64,000 nucleotides of DNA, from assembly GCF_001680005.1 (NCBI RefSeq), contig NC_033559.1:1302001-1366000 (forward strand), read 5' to 3'. The notes below the pieces were generated by a model that was not told the DNA's origin, ran no database searches, and worked only from the letters and a program-made list of their open reading frames with translations. This DNA is from Plasmodium coatneyi. Lineage: Eukaryota; Apicomplexa; Aconoidasida; Haemosporida; Plasmodiidae. Positions 10,601 to 21,818 of the stretch are shown in pieces. Each line of letters starts with the position of its first letter. Position 1 is the first letter of the stretch. The translations under genes were made by a program, and so were the position numbers.

Positions 10601-11615
10601 TTTCTATATTTCCAACGCCAATTGCGATCGTTAATCCGAGAAGGAATAAGGAAAGCCTTTCCAACCAGTATCCTTTACTTAGCTGATAATTCAACCATTT
10701 TAGCACTTTTACATTAGCTTTCTTCAATGTTCTTGGGTTTTCAAACAGATCACTTAGCTGGGATATATACTCTGGTGTGTATCTTAATTTAATTAGTTGT
10801 TCTAGGAAGTTCGTTTCCTCTTCTTCTAAAATGTTACTTGAGTCACTCATGCTGTTCAGGTCCCGCAAGTCACTTAGTATGTTTGTCCTGCATCGACTAC
10901 CCCCAGGAAGAATATCTACCCGATTTGGTGAGGGGAAATCAATGTCTGTTCCCTTTTGTGAAAACAAACTGTCATTTTTTTTTACCCCACCTGTTGTAAT
11001 GTTATTATGGGTTAATCCTGCCAAGGGGATGCGTCTCCTATCCTGTGCATCCTTCGGCCCCTTTGCAGTGATCCTCCCCTCTGCAAACATCTCTAGGTAC
11101 TTTTTCCTAAACAGGTTTGCTTGCTCCTTTTTCCTTTCCCGGTATAGGTACTCATTTAGGTTCCTTTCCTGTGTGTAGTCCATCGGTTCGGGCGTTCCCC
11201 CAAGGTTAGTCTCAGTGCCCGCTTCTCCCCCTTGGAGGTCATCGTTGTCGTCTCCAAAGTACCTCCCCCTCCGCAAGTTCCTTTTTATATTAACGTAAAA
11301 TTCATTTTTGTACCTCTTCCGGATGTACTTGTTTCGGTTGTTGTATAAGCTGAGGGCCTCGTTGTAAATCATCTCCTGCTCGTAGCTCCTGGTATAGTTG
11401 GACCTCTTCACATAGTCTATATAAGAATCCATACTGTTGCAGTTGTATATATTGGACATCTTGTAGTAGGTGTTATTTTCGCTGTAGGTGATCGCCTCAT
11501 CGTATAGCACCGCCCGCACTTTCTTCATGGTTATGTTTTCGGGGGTTGATACGGAGTCCCCCTCGGACGGGTCACTACTGCTTCTGCTGAAGCTGGACTT
11601 GACTTTGGACGACAT
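7624..11615 (-). CDS. SLC6 / neurotransmitter:sodium symporter family transporter (amino-acid transporter-like), 8 exons
   Basis: Exons in coding order: 11615-9884, 9759-9639, 9511-9429, 9283-9159, 9055-8734, 8573-8365, 8200-7907, 7794-7624; all phases agree, giving 1018 residues. The first about 310 residues are hydrophilic, charged and predicted cytosolic. The transporter core begins near residue 320 with the TM1 signature (LTIAIGVGNIETFW, then GVIFVLPYIICY and LTFELYIGQL), the SLC6 hallmark. TM6/TM7 follow in exons 2-3 (YSSIWSQCVSFSLYELSIG; TNLSFDGYAITTWNSIISS). About 12 hydrophobic spans are visible, with a large extracellular loop after TM3. The likely role is small-solute (amino acid) transport across a parasite membrane. 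By position it matches the P. falciparum chromosome 2 NSS-type gene (PFB0435c, from memory). The codon for MHLNP upstream is TTG, so the ATG at 11615 is the start. Confidence 0.88.
8317..8338. repeat. (TG)n microsatellite in intron
   Basis: About eleven TG dinucleotides lie in the intron between exons 6 and 7 of the SLC6-type gene. It is likely polymorphic in length. Confidence 0.9.
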
Positions 11616-12427
11616 ATCAGCAGGGTTGAAGTGGAAACGGGTTGAAATGGCAACGGGTTTAAGCAACAATGGGTTTAAGTGCAATCCCCAAGGGTGGATG
11701 TTTCACTGGGGGAGGTTTCACCCTTCTAGCTAGATCCCCTGACAGAGCAGCAGCTCCGCACCGCGTTACCAAAAGGGTCTGTTCATCCGTCCCGCAAGAC
11801 TCTTCGGGGGAAAGCACACACGGGTGTAAAAATACTTGTGTGTGCCCATTTAACCGTTTGCCCATGCGGTCTCGGTGCGAACAACGAAAAGGAAAAATGG
11901 AAACTGCGGAGAATAGTAAAAACGAAAAAAAAAAAAAAAAAAAAAAAAGTGAAAGAACGAAAGAATGAAAGAACGATCGATCTGTTGCACCTCCGACCGA
12001 CCAATTCACCTTTTTGGCTTCCCCCAGATTAACCGAGTTGCCCCTTACGTGTATCTCCCCCCAGCCATTTATTGTTCAGTGGTGCACTAACCATCTGTTA
12101 GTTAATTGAAAAAGGGCTGCTAGTTCACCCAGGGAGGTCAACTCTGTGCACGCTTCACGCCACGTTTTATTTTTAAAGTGAATGGCAAAGAGCACTCACG
12201 CGTTCAGAGGCATCTCACTCAGCCCCGAATGAGAAAACGTTTAAGGAGATGTTTGGAAAAAATTAAAAGTCGTCCCTCGAGGGGGCGGGGGTTAACTTCC
12301 CGAAAGGCGCGCAAATAACTAGGCATATAACAAATCAAACAATTAATCAGATAACTAATCAGATAACTAGGCACATAAAAAATCGCATAAAAAATTACAC
12401 ACATTTTGGCCGTTACGCAGAGTGGGA
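11616..12427. other. Intergenic region upstream of the SLC6-type gene
   Basis: This contains a 23-24 nt A run near 11925-11948 and an imperfect duplication around 12345-12395 (AATCAGATAACT units). It would include the SLC6-type promoter and the 3' end of the SPX-RING transcript. No gene is supported. Confidence 0.45.
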
Positions 12428-13948
12428 TTAGCTAAAGGTGTAGCTAATGACGTCGCTGACCAGACGGTACGATGCGTCCGGCACGCTCCCCTTGGGCCCC
12501 ATCTTTGTCATCTCCGATTGGGGAAAAGCGCCCTCTCGACATTCATCACTGCAACAGTCACTTTCCCGCCCTTTGTCCTCCATCTCATTCTTATCGACGC
12601 TATTCAAAACGGTCAGGTAGTCGTCAAAATCTGCCCAAGGATCCGTTTCGCCTTCATCAGGGGTGCAGTACCACGGGAAGAAATTGTCTCCATCGTGAAC
12701 AGGTTTTTCTTCTCTGTTGTTCGGTAAAATGGGGGCAGTAAGATCCGACGCAGGGAGGGATATATCTTGGGGTGCACTTCCTTTCACTACACCAGCTGGG
12801 CCACGTGTCGACATCTCCAAACCGATTCGATCTTTTGTACTTCTCCGGATTAGCTTGTTTTTCTTTCCCTCCACAGGTTCGGTCACATTGGGGAAGGTCC
12901 ATTCGGCGATGAATGCGTCCCGTTCTGCTCCCTCTTGGCACGCCTCTTCTTGACCGACGGGGTGACCCTCACGTGAGTGGCTGTCCCATTCCGCAGCTGG
13001 CTCGCTCACAAAGTGCTTCTTCAAAAATTGACTCAAAATACCGTCTATTTTGAAAGAGTCCCTATCGTAGACAATTTTGGTTCTACACGAGGGGCAGTTA
13101 TCGATAGAGTAGTTTTGGATAGCTGTGGCTAGACAATTCCAGCAGAAGGAGTGGAAGCAGGAATTTAAAGTCACGGGGTCGTGAATCAGGCACAGACAAA
13201 TTGGGCATGTGTACTTCTCCGATGTGAGGGGGGAGTTGCACAGCTGCTGCATGAACTCGTCAGAGATGATATTCACTGAAGTGATCAGTTGGGGCAGCTC
13301 ATCGGAGAGGCACCATGAGTAGGTGCCCACAATGTTGCCCACTAAGTTGGCCACCGTGTTGGCCACCGTGTTGGACGTTCCGTTTGGCGTGTTGCTTGGC
13401 GTGCTGCTTGGCGTGCCGTTCGACGCGGAGGTGAGGTGGTCCAGCTGGGCGAGCCCCTCTCCGTCGCTCCCGCAGCGCTTCCGCCTCTTCTTCAGAATCT
13501 TCACCAACCCAACATAATTATACACCACGTAGGTGCGAATAACTTTGCACTTGTTGGAGAGCAAACTCAACCGGATGCAAAAGTCCAGCACCTCCTCAGA
13601 CACCACTCCCCCTTCCTTCAACATCTCCAGTAGATTATCAAACGAACAAATTTTTTTATTCACTTTTAATTCTTCACTGTTGAAAATGCGTGAAGCAAAT
13701 TTCTTCTCAATTTCATCCTTCATTCCATTTATTTCAAAAAATAATTTTCTAAACGTCCTTTCAATATTTTCCAAGTCTGAATGTAATAATTTTTCGAACT
13801 GATCATTCAGTTGCTTCCCTTGGGTATGTCTTCCTTCCATCCGACTTTCCCTTATTTGTTTTATTAGCTTTTTTAGTCCTTTGTAACCGAGGTAGTGCAT
13901 CCCCGGGTGGTTGTGCATCTCCCTCCGTATGTTCTTTCCGAACTTCAT
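12428..13948 (-). CDS. SPX domain - RING finger protein, probable phosphate-linked E3 ubiquitin ligase (506 aa)
   Basis: The gene is intronless, from the ATG at 13948 to a stop at 12428. Residues 1-33 match the SPX opening (MKFGKNIRREM... then YLGYKGLKKLIKQI), and helical, lysine-rich sequence continues to about residue 170, the usual SPX extent. SPX domains bind inositol pyrophosphates and report phosphate status. A C3HC4 RING follows at about residues 248-288: Cys248, Cys251, Cys264, His266, Cys269, Cys272, Cys285, Cys288, in the order CPIC...CFHSFCWNC...CPSC. A Thr/Asn/Pro-rich linker (about 170-215) separates the two. After the RING come about 215 residues of charged, disordered sequence. 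The architecture is that of plant NLA/BAH1-type ligases, which ubiquitinate phosphate transporters. E3 activity is inferred from the family; the substrate is unknown. Confidence 0.9.
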   Translation of the reverse strand: MKFGKNIRREMHNHPGMHYLGYKGLKKLIKQIRESRMEGRHTQGKQLNDQFEKLLHSDLENIERTFRKLFFEINGMKDEIEKKFASRIFNSEELKVNKKICSFDNLLEMLKEGGVVSEEVLDFCIRLSLLSNKCKVIRTYVVYNYVGLVKILKKRRKRCGSDGEGLAQLDHLTSASNGTPSSTPSNTPNGTSNTVANTVANLVGNIVGTYSWCLSDELPQLITSVNIISDEFMQQLCNSPLTSEKYTCPICLCLIHDPVTLNSCFHSFCWNCLATAIQNYSIDNCPSCRTKIVYDRDSFKIDGILSQFLKKHFVSEPAAEWDSHSREGHPVGQEEACQEGAERDAFIAEWTFPNVTEPVEGKKNKLIRRSTKDRIGLEMSTRGPAGVVKGSAPQDISLPASDLTAPILPNNREEKPVHDGDNFFPWYCTPDEGETDPWADFDDYLTVLNSVDKNEMEDKGRESDCCSDECREGAFPQSEMTKMGPKGSVPDASYRLVSDVISYTFS

Positions 13949-14610
13949 CTTTGCTGGGGTGTGGAGTGGAAATTGATAAGAACGCCTTCTTAGAAAAGTT
14001 AGCTGCTGATGCTGCTACTACGGGTGAGGGAGGTGGCAATCCCAGTTGGACTCACTCCAAACGGTACGGAATAGATAATCACCAAAGGGCACGGAAGTTA
14101 AACCTCTTTCGGGTTCACACGGCAAAGCTACAACTTATCTAGGAGTGTTCCCACGGGAGTTTCACCGATGGGTTTATCCCAGGAGGGACAGACTAAACCA
14201 CGCTCCAACCAAATCCAAATGGGCTGCCACAATTTTTCTCAATTATACAAAAGGTAGGAAACGAGAACGCGCAAGCATATTTTGGATGTGCAGCTGGGGA
14301 AGCTCACTAATCAGCTATGTCACAGCTGTCGCACGGCAAAACGGGGGAAACTTCTGAAGCGTGTTCGGTGAGCGATACCAATCCAAATGGGGGATTAAAA
14401 AATGGACGAAATGACTAATAGGGCTATGTTACTCCGATTGGCCTTTGCTCAACTGGACTTCACCACTGGGAAGCCACGCCGCATGACTGCTCAACGGCAC
14501 ATTTGCTGCAACGGGGGAACCCCTCGATGGTCACTTCTCTGTAGGAAGTGATGACCATTGCACGGGGGGAGGCGCAGCGTAGAACCTGCGAAGCTGCAGC
14601 GTGACAAAAA

Positions 14611-14615
<5 letters not shown>

Positions 14616-14666
<51 letters not shown>
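14616..14666. repeat. (AT)n microsatellite, about 25 units
   Basis: An uninterrupted alternating AT tract of 51 bases. It is likely hypervariable in length and usable as a strain marker. Confidence 0.97.
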
Positions 14667-14669
<3 letters not shown>

Positions 14670-15213
14670 GAAAAAATGGGGATAGAAAGGGATATGCAAA
14701 ATGAAACGTAAAAAATGCGGCACGGATTACACGAAAAAGGCGTTGTACGGGGAAAGCAAAAATTGAAGCATAAATGAAGCAGAAGGGTAACGAAAATGGA
14801 GTAAAAAATGCCGCACGTGTGAAACGAAAGAGCACGAGGAAAAAGGACGTTCGCAGAATTGCGGCAGAGACTAATATAATGGCGACGTTTTAGTTTAGCA
14901 GATTCGCAGCTCACTTGGGCGATGCGGAGTTTTTTTTTTTTTTTTTTTTTTGGGAGTATGCACTTGTGAATGTTCAAGCGGTTTGGAGTTAAGCGGCGTT
15001 TGAAAAAGCGAAAAAATTGGGATAATCAAAAAAGCAGAAATCTTTGAAGTTATCGGAAAAGCAGAAGTTTTCGGAATGATGGGAAGAACGGAAATGGCTA
15101 AAGAGGGAACGTCCGCCCGGGCGTGTTGCTAATAGTTCCCTCGAAGCGGCTGAGTTGTTTCGCCCCGTGGTATGCAGCACCAGGTGTACGGAACATCAAA
15201 AGGGGTAAAAAAG

Positions 15214-15258
15214 GAATAACCAGAATAACCAGAATAACCGGAATAACCGGAATAACCA
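15214..15258. repeat. 9-bp tandem repeat, 5 copies
   Basis: Five consecutive copies of GAATAACC(A/G) occupy exactly 45 bases. They lie in intergenic DNA downstream of UAP56. Confidence 0.93.
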
Positions 15259-15856
15259 TATGCAGACGGAAGAATGTCCAATAAAGGGACTTCTCTCGAA
15301 AGGGAAACAGTCTAGCGTTCATTGTTGCTCCAAATGGGCCGCACACACAGTTGCGCGCTGGGCACTGTTTTTACCTGAACTGTTCAGGCGATTTGGGCAA
15401 GTTTTTGTACTGTTTTGCAAGTATTTTTTTTTTTCTCTCTTTTTTTAACCGTCAAATGGCTAGTCGCCATGGTCGGGCAAAAGTCACAGCCAGGTGTACA
15501 CAGTTGTCGAATGGTGCCCCCATCCGGGGCTCTTTTTAAAATGGTTTTTCAAAATTGAATTTGCAAAAGTTGTTTTTTTTTTTTTTAAATGCATTTTTTG
15601 CGTATGCTCGTGAATACGTAAAAGAGGGGTGGGGTGGAAGTACGTGTACGTGACGGAAGTGCACGGACAGATAACACATGGGCGCACACTGGGAACGTGG
15701 CGATGGCCTAACATAAATATATATATTCACAGTTGCTTCGACGTTGCGTGGCGTTGTGTTTTTTCACACCATGCCCATCGCCTGGCAAACCAAATGAAAG
15801 AAAGAAAAAAAAAAAAAAAAAAACCACCCACGGGCTGCTCGGCACACACCCTCTCT

Positions 15857-17390
15857 CTACTGGTTGATGTACTCATTACAGTCGATCTTGTTCGGCATTT
15901 CCGAAATGGCAACTTCAAACCTGGTCTGGACCTCATTCAATGCTAAGGTATCCTCTTGAGAAGAAACGAACGTAACGGCGAGCCCCTTGGTACCAAATCG
16001 ACCAGCTCGACCGACTCTGTGCAGATAGGAGTCTGAATTTTCAGGCATGTCATAGTTAATGACAATGTTTATTCGCTCAATGTCAATACCTCTTCCAAAC
16101 AAATCAGTGGAGACTAAGATTCGATTTTCAAACTTTTTAAACTTATCGTATCGTTCAATTCTCTCCTGTTGATCAAGGCCACCATGGATGGCAATGGAAG
16201 GGAAGTTGCATTCGGTCAGCAATTTATCCAAAGTGATTGCCCTTGTGACAGATTTTACGAAAATAATAACTTGGTTAAATTCTAAAGCGTCCAAAATTTC
16301 AATTAGCTTTCTCGTCTTGTCCTTTTCTTGTAACTTCACATAGTGTTGTAGCAATCCGTGCAGCTTCAATTTCGCTTCATCATCAATAAAAATTTCGACC
16401 GGGTTTTGTAAGAATTTTTTGCACACGTCTCTCATTTCTTTTGCCATAGTAGCTGAGAAAAACATGACCTGTTTCTTTAGCGGAGTGGAAATAAAAATCT
16501 TCTGCACGTCACTTCTCATGTCCAACTTTTCTAAACACTTATCACACTCGTCCAGGACAAAGTGTTGGATTTTGTCTGTTAACAAATATTTTTCTCGTAT
16601 AAGTGCCAGGATACGTCCTGGGGTTCCTATAATAATATGAGGAATGCTTTCTTCCTTAAACATTTTTATATGCTTGCTCATGGAGATTCCTCCATAGACC
16701 ACTTCACATCGGACCCCTTTTAGGTATTTACTAAATCGATCGAATTCGTTCTTAATTTGGTAGGCTAACTCTCTTGTGTGTGCCAATCCGAGGCACCTGA
16801 CGAATTTATTTTTGGACGCGCCATCTCCGTTGGTTAGTCCTCCTCCGATGTTGTTGCTGCTGCTGTTGTTCATTTCCTTCTCTTCCTTTATGTCCTTCTC
16901 ATCGTTCGTCTCCAGTTGCTGCAGGATGGACAGCACAAACACGGCTGTTTTACCCATTCCACTTTTCGCCTGGCAGAGGATATCCGTACCTGTGGGGGTG
17001 CAGCAATATGGGGGTGGAGTAATATGGGGGGAGTTGCTTAGGTGATATGTATATGCTTAGGTGATATAATTGCACCCTTGGATGTAGGGACGCTGGTTGC
17101 TGCTAAGAATTACCCGTGATGGCTGCGGGGATGGTTTCCTGCTGCACCTCCGAAGGGTGCTCGAAGCCACTTTCGCTTATGGCCCTAAGTAACTCTGGCT
17201 TCAAAAAAAAATCCTTAAACCCTCCCGTGTGCACGGTGGCATAACTGCCTCGCATAGCCCCATTTTCATTCACCCGCTTGTTGTTGTTGTTTAAAAGACT
17301 GTTGTCCAAATTGCCCTTGACATCCTTGGCATCTAATATGTTTTCGTCGTCTTCGTAGTCCACGAGTTCGTCCTGCACGCTGTGGTCCAT
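15857..17390 (-). CDS. UAP56: DEAD-box RNA helicase UAP56/Sub2 (mRNA splicing and export), 2 exons
   Basis: Exons 17390-17114 and 16989-15857 join in phase 1 to give 469 residues. All helicase motifs are present: the Q-motif region (GFEHPSEVQQETIPAAI), motif I SGMGKT (residues 102-107), Ia HTRELAYQI, GTPGRILAL, motif II DECD (Asp239, the UAP56-specific variant of DEAD), motif III SAT, motif V TDLFGRGID and motif VI HRVGRAGRFG (from His416). The acidic N-terminus containing LVDYEDDE is also typical of UAP56. The enzyme is a nuclear ATPase of the TREX complex that loads export adaptors onto mRNA. Compared with the human protein there is an Asn/Gly/Ser-rich insertion of roughly 30 residues between motifs I and Ia (about residues 120-150), a common Plasmodium habit. 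The start is the ATG preceding the acidic segment. Confidence 0.96.
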
Positions 17391-20300
17391 GGTGGCTATA
17401 TCGTGTTGTTTGTCAGTGGAGTTACCGAGCTGGAACTTCGCGGGGCAAACGACGTATGTAGAGAACTGCACAACGGGCGGGGGTGCTAATGCGGTGGGGA
17501 GGAATTTTGCGCAAGGAGAAACAGGAGTTGAAAAGGGGGTAACAAAAATGGAGGGACTTTTTTTGTGGAGGAAATCCGTATGGCGAATGGCACTTTACCA
17601 ACTCGCTCACGCAAATATGCCTTTAAAAGAGATCTGGTCTCCTCACAAATTGTAAAAAACGGATGACACGTGCCCTCTATATGTAGCTTACAAAGATGAA
17701 TTAAACGTTTTTTTTTTTTTTTTTTCTTTTTTTCTCCTTTTGTTTTGTAGCTTTGCAAAACGGCTGTTTGTTTAATCACTCATTCATTTTTTTCGTGACT
17801 GCCTGAGATTGGTAAATATATCTCCTGCTGGCCTCGCTAAAATAGGTTTTAACATACTCTCTGGTTTATGGGTAAATTTGGCGAATTGTTCGCTCGCTTT
17901 TGTTCCTTTTGTATGTTTTCGTTTTTTTAAATTGGTAATTTGAGTTTCGCTGTTTTGGCTTGGCCGTTATTGGTTTCGCTCTTTTTGGTTTTACAATTTT
18001 TTTTTTTTTTTTTTTTTTTTTCCGTTTGACTATTTCGCCTGTACGGTCGCTTGTTCACTGGCCGTTCGTTCCTTTTTTTTTTTTTTTTTTTTTTTCCCGT
18101 TTCTTTTATTGCCTTTATTTACTCCGTATAGTTTTTTCCCTTTTGCAGGTGTTGGTTAACTTTGGTTATGTTGGCCATTTCGCGTTTTTTACGTTTTATT
18201 CCTTTTTCCTTTTTTTTTCTCCAGAGGTGAAGAGAAAAGGGCTTACTTTTCCGCCTAGGGCAAGTATGTATTCACCAGGGGGGCGGGGGAAAAAAATGCA
18301 GAATATATATGCATATCGACATATATAAGTATATACTATATACTTTTACCTATGGGGGGGTATGTCGCTAGCCGACCCTTGGGCAGGGACATTCGACCGT
18401 GTATGCTGCACGTATGCCAGTAGGCGCATACAGAAGGGTGAAGGCGTATGCCTTCATATACCAGTGCAAGGGAAAAAAAAGAGCGGGGAACATTTTAAGA
18501 AAAATTCCCACAAATTGCCCTAAAAATTGGGCAAAATTGCAACCCCGCGATTTCCCATTTTTGCGACCCTTTGTTCGAAATAATTATTTACGTGCAACGT
18601 GCGTACCTCCCTGCGTGGGATATCGCGCAAAGTTGAGGGGCGCAAGGATGCACAACTCCGTATGGCAGTTTATCGTAGTTTGCCACTTGTGCAATCGAAT
18701 GAAGGATGCAAAAAAACCCCACCTTGGGGAAAAGTGTACTCGGTGCGAGATCCACCTGTTGTGACCACTACTTTCATGAGCCATCCCCCTGGTGGAAGTG
18801 GGACTCTTATATGTAACTACTTTTGGCTAGCCAAACCGAGTGAGATAGCCCCATGTAACGTCTAACAAGGAACTCCTTATCGCAGTTTTTCTACAGAATT
18901 GTGAATTAACCCCCCATCGTTGAGACTGGATTTTTTTTTTTTTTTTTTTTTTTCTCCACCAAAGTGTATGCACCAGGAGGACAAATGCATCCATGACTAG
19001 CATTTATAATTTAACCTGATGATGTAAATGCGGATCGCGGGGGCCCACCAAATGGGGGTGAAGTCCCAAAGACGGAAAATATTCTGCTATATGGTCTTAA
19101 AACACATGTGATACGTCACCGTCTGTATGAAAGCACGCTGGAACAAACTGGTAGGACGTTACATATGTTAGCAAACTCATGTCTGGGAAATGCTCACTCG
19201 GGGGGGGACCACGACACAACGATCTGATAATATGGAAAAGAATTCCCTGATTGGCAACAATTTTTTTTTTTTGCTTCCCCCTGGTTGACCCCCCCTGGTG
19301 TGAATGAAGGACGTTCTTGTGGTAAAAATTCTCAACCCCCATACAAAGTAAGCGAAAAGGTCATCCGCGTAAATCCAATCGTAACTGCAACTTTCGCGTG
19401 ACGGCAGGTGGATAGGCGGAGAGAAAACAAAGTTGCTTTTCTTCCCTTCCATCGGTACAGCTACTACCACCACCCACACATGAAAATATCACGAAAGGTT
19501 ATATGAAATAATGTTTGACCAAAAATGAGACCACACTTTCCACTGTTATGCGAACGGGAAAGAGGGAGGATATCTTCCCCTCAGTCAGATTCTACATGAA
19601 TATCAAAAGGGTGTCTCTTCTCTTCCAATTTTACTTCACCCCTTTTACGTGTACCCGGCAATTAGAGAATGGGCACATAAACTTTTGGGACAGCATTGGG
19701 TTAACTTGGTCATATATATATGTATATATGTCCCCCCTGAGTAGCAGCAGGGAAAGGCGCAAAATGGGGCGTCCCCCCAAAGCATACGTGGCATGTAAAC
19801 CACGCCATAAGACAACCCAACCGAACTTCGCTTCAACCAAGGGGTAGAAAAAGAATCATCAGATCGGGGGATAACAAAACACAAGAGAAAAAGGCCTACT
19901 TGTATGTACAGTCCCCGCCAGTTAGCTAAAAAGTATATGCACAAAAAAAAAAAAAAAAAAAAAAAAATTATTTACTTCCCCCATCCAGTTGGCTACCTCC
20001 TATAACGCATTTCATTATTTTTCTATTTTATTATTTTTTATTTTTATTTTTTTCTTTTGTGTACGGTTGACCAATTTCTGCTTAACTTAAAGTGGTCCAT
20101 CAAATGGGTGATTTTATTTCACTTGTTTGATAAAATTTCTGCAAGGTGTGAAAAAGGGAAATTTACAGTTGCGCCTTTCCCACAATTGGCATATAAACTC
20201 CTCGGCATATACACCTATATGGGTGCATACGTATTGGTAATGCCGTATGAAAAGGTGGCATACTTACCCAATATATTGGGATTTTTTTTTTTTTTCTGTA

Positions 20301-21038
20301 TGGCTTTCCCCGAGATTATTCACCTCGCAAAAGGGCCTTAAAGGAGGAGGAAAAATAGCGCGAACATTTCCATCCCTCAGTCGGTTTTATCACTTTTCGT
20401 TCCTTACCCCTTTTTTTTTTTGTCATTTATTCGTTTATACTCGTTTGTTCGATCGTTCACTTGGTGCCTTTTTTTTTTTTTACAATTTTCGCAAGTTCAC
20501 CTCATCGGAAGTTGGATTATCCGACGTGTTTGCCGATTGGACTGATTTGTTGAGAAACTATCAAAAAAAAAAAAAAAAAAAAAATTTCACATTTTTATTT
20601 GCCTCTTTATTTGCTTTTTTTTTTTTTACCCTTTCATCTCCCCATCGCATGATCTGATTTATCATTATTATTTTTTTTTTATTTTCCAAAAAGGGAAAAA
20701 ACAAGTTATAACAGGATTACTCATCGGAAGAGGGGAAAAAAAAAAAAAATAAACGCGAATAGCAAAATAGGCACCTTGACTCAGTGGGAAAAAAAGTATT
20801 GCAAAAATTGGAAAGGAAAAAGTACGAAGAGAGGAAAAGCACACAGCTCGGGAAAAGCGTCCCACGTCCCAGCCTGTGTATCTGCCGTACCGCATGATTT
20901 GCGCAATTGCGAACGCTCATCACGTTGTTTCATTTCCATTCACCCCCCTTTTACAGAGACGACATAGTCGAGCATATTACCTATCGTTTGACGAGACCAT
21001 ATCCACTTGCCCGCATTATATCGATAGCACCAGTCACC
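17391..21038. other. Large divergent intergenic region (UAP56 / SEC61-gamma)
   Basis: This 3.6 kb separates two divergently transcribed genes. It contains many homopolymers: T runs near 17709-17725, 17996-18020, 18071-18095, 18931-18953, and A runs near 19944-19967 and 20563-20584. Frames of up to 136 codons exist, but they are filled with homopolymer-encoded Phe or Lys runs and show no family. It presumably holds two promoters and long 5' leaders. Confidence 0.5.
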
Positions 21039-21287
21039 ATGCTCGAAGGAAAGCTGCCCGAATTTGTAGTTGATGAAAACCACCCCATCGGGTGCATCAT
21101 CAGCGGCATACAAACTTTCGTCCATGACAGTGTCAGGTTAATAAGGAAGTGCACGAAGCCGAACAAGAAGGAGTACACGAACATCGTATATGCCTGCTCC
21201 TTTGGCTTTCTCATCATGGGATTCATTGGCTACACCATCAAGCTTGTCTTCATTCCGATAAATAACATTTTCGTGGGTTCATACTAA
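21039..21287 (+). CDS. SEC61G: Protein transport protein SEC61 gamma subunit
   Basis: SEC61-gamma (SecE homologue) is the small clamp subunit of the ER translocon, which inserts and exports proteins co-translationally. The 82-residue product from the ATG at 21039 contains the family core: FVHDSVRLIRKCTKPNKKEY followed by one hydrophobic span ending in IMGFIGYTIKLVFIPINNIFVG, the highly conserved C-terminal tail-anchor region. The upstream in-frame sequence is not conserved, so the internal ATG is taken as the start. It is intronless. It is the first of two adjacent plus-strand housekeeping genes (with RPL37ae). Confidence 0.96.
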   Translation: MLEGKLPEFVVDENHPIGCIISGIQTFVHDSVRLIRKCTKPNKKEYTNIVYACSFGFLIMGFIGYTIKLVFIPINNIFVGSY

Positions 21288-21787
21288 GGGAGTTGTTGTT
21301 TGTGGGAGTTGTTGAGCGGCCTTTAGGGAGGACGCGGCAGGACTGGCAAACCCCGTAGGCTCATTTTCCACTTTGCTGAATAGAGCGGATAAATCCCCCT
21401 TTTTGCATGTGACCCATGGGGGAAGGAAGAACCAGTTGCGTTGCCGCGCGGATGGAGAAATTAGAGGAACAGAGGAATACATGAGGAACCTCTGTGAGGA
21501 GGCACACAAACCAGACGCACGACTTCATCGGCCGACCTGGAGGAATGTGATGATTAATGTGATGTTAGGGAAGTGCATTTTTTGCCCTTTTTTTTTAAGT
21601 TTTCCCTCAATAATAATTAAATGTATTTTTGCTGCAACAAGCATGTCCCTGCATGTCTCGCGGCGGTCACTTTATATCCTGTCTGCCAGTGGGGGAGAGT
21701 AACCGCCGCAACATGCAGTGGAACCTTGCTATGAACGGTAGCATGTGTGAAAAAGCACCTGTGTATGCGTAGACCAGCGGTTTATTG

Positions 21788-21818
<31 letters not shown>

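Larger units (their letters stand above)
13949..15856. other. Intergenic region with microsatellites
   Basis: This 1.9 kb lies between the start of the SPX-RING gene and the stop of UAP56, both on the minus strand. It contains a (TA)n array, a 9-bp tandem repeat, a T run at about 14931-14951 and an A run at about 15805-15823. No coding region is supported. Confidence 0.5.

Noticed and set aside
18399..18764. 121-codon plus-strand frame between UAP56 and SEC61-gamma
   Set aside because: No domain, no splice support, overlaps frames on the other strand and lies in homopolymer-rich intergenic DNA.
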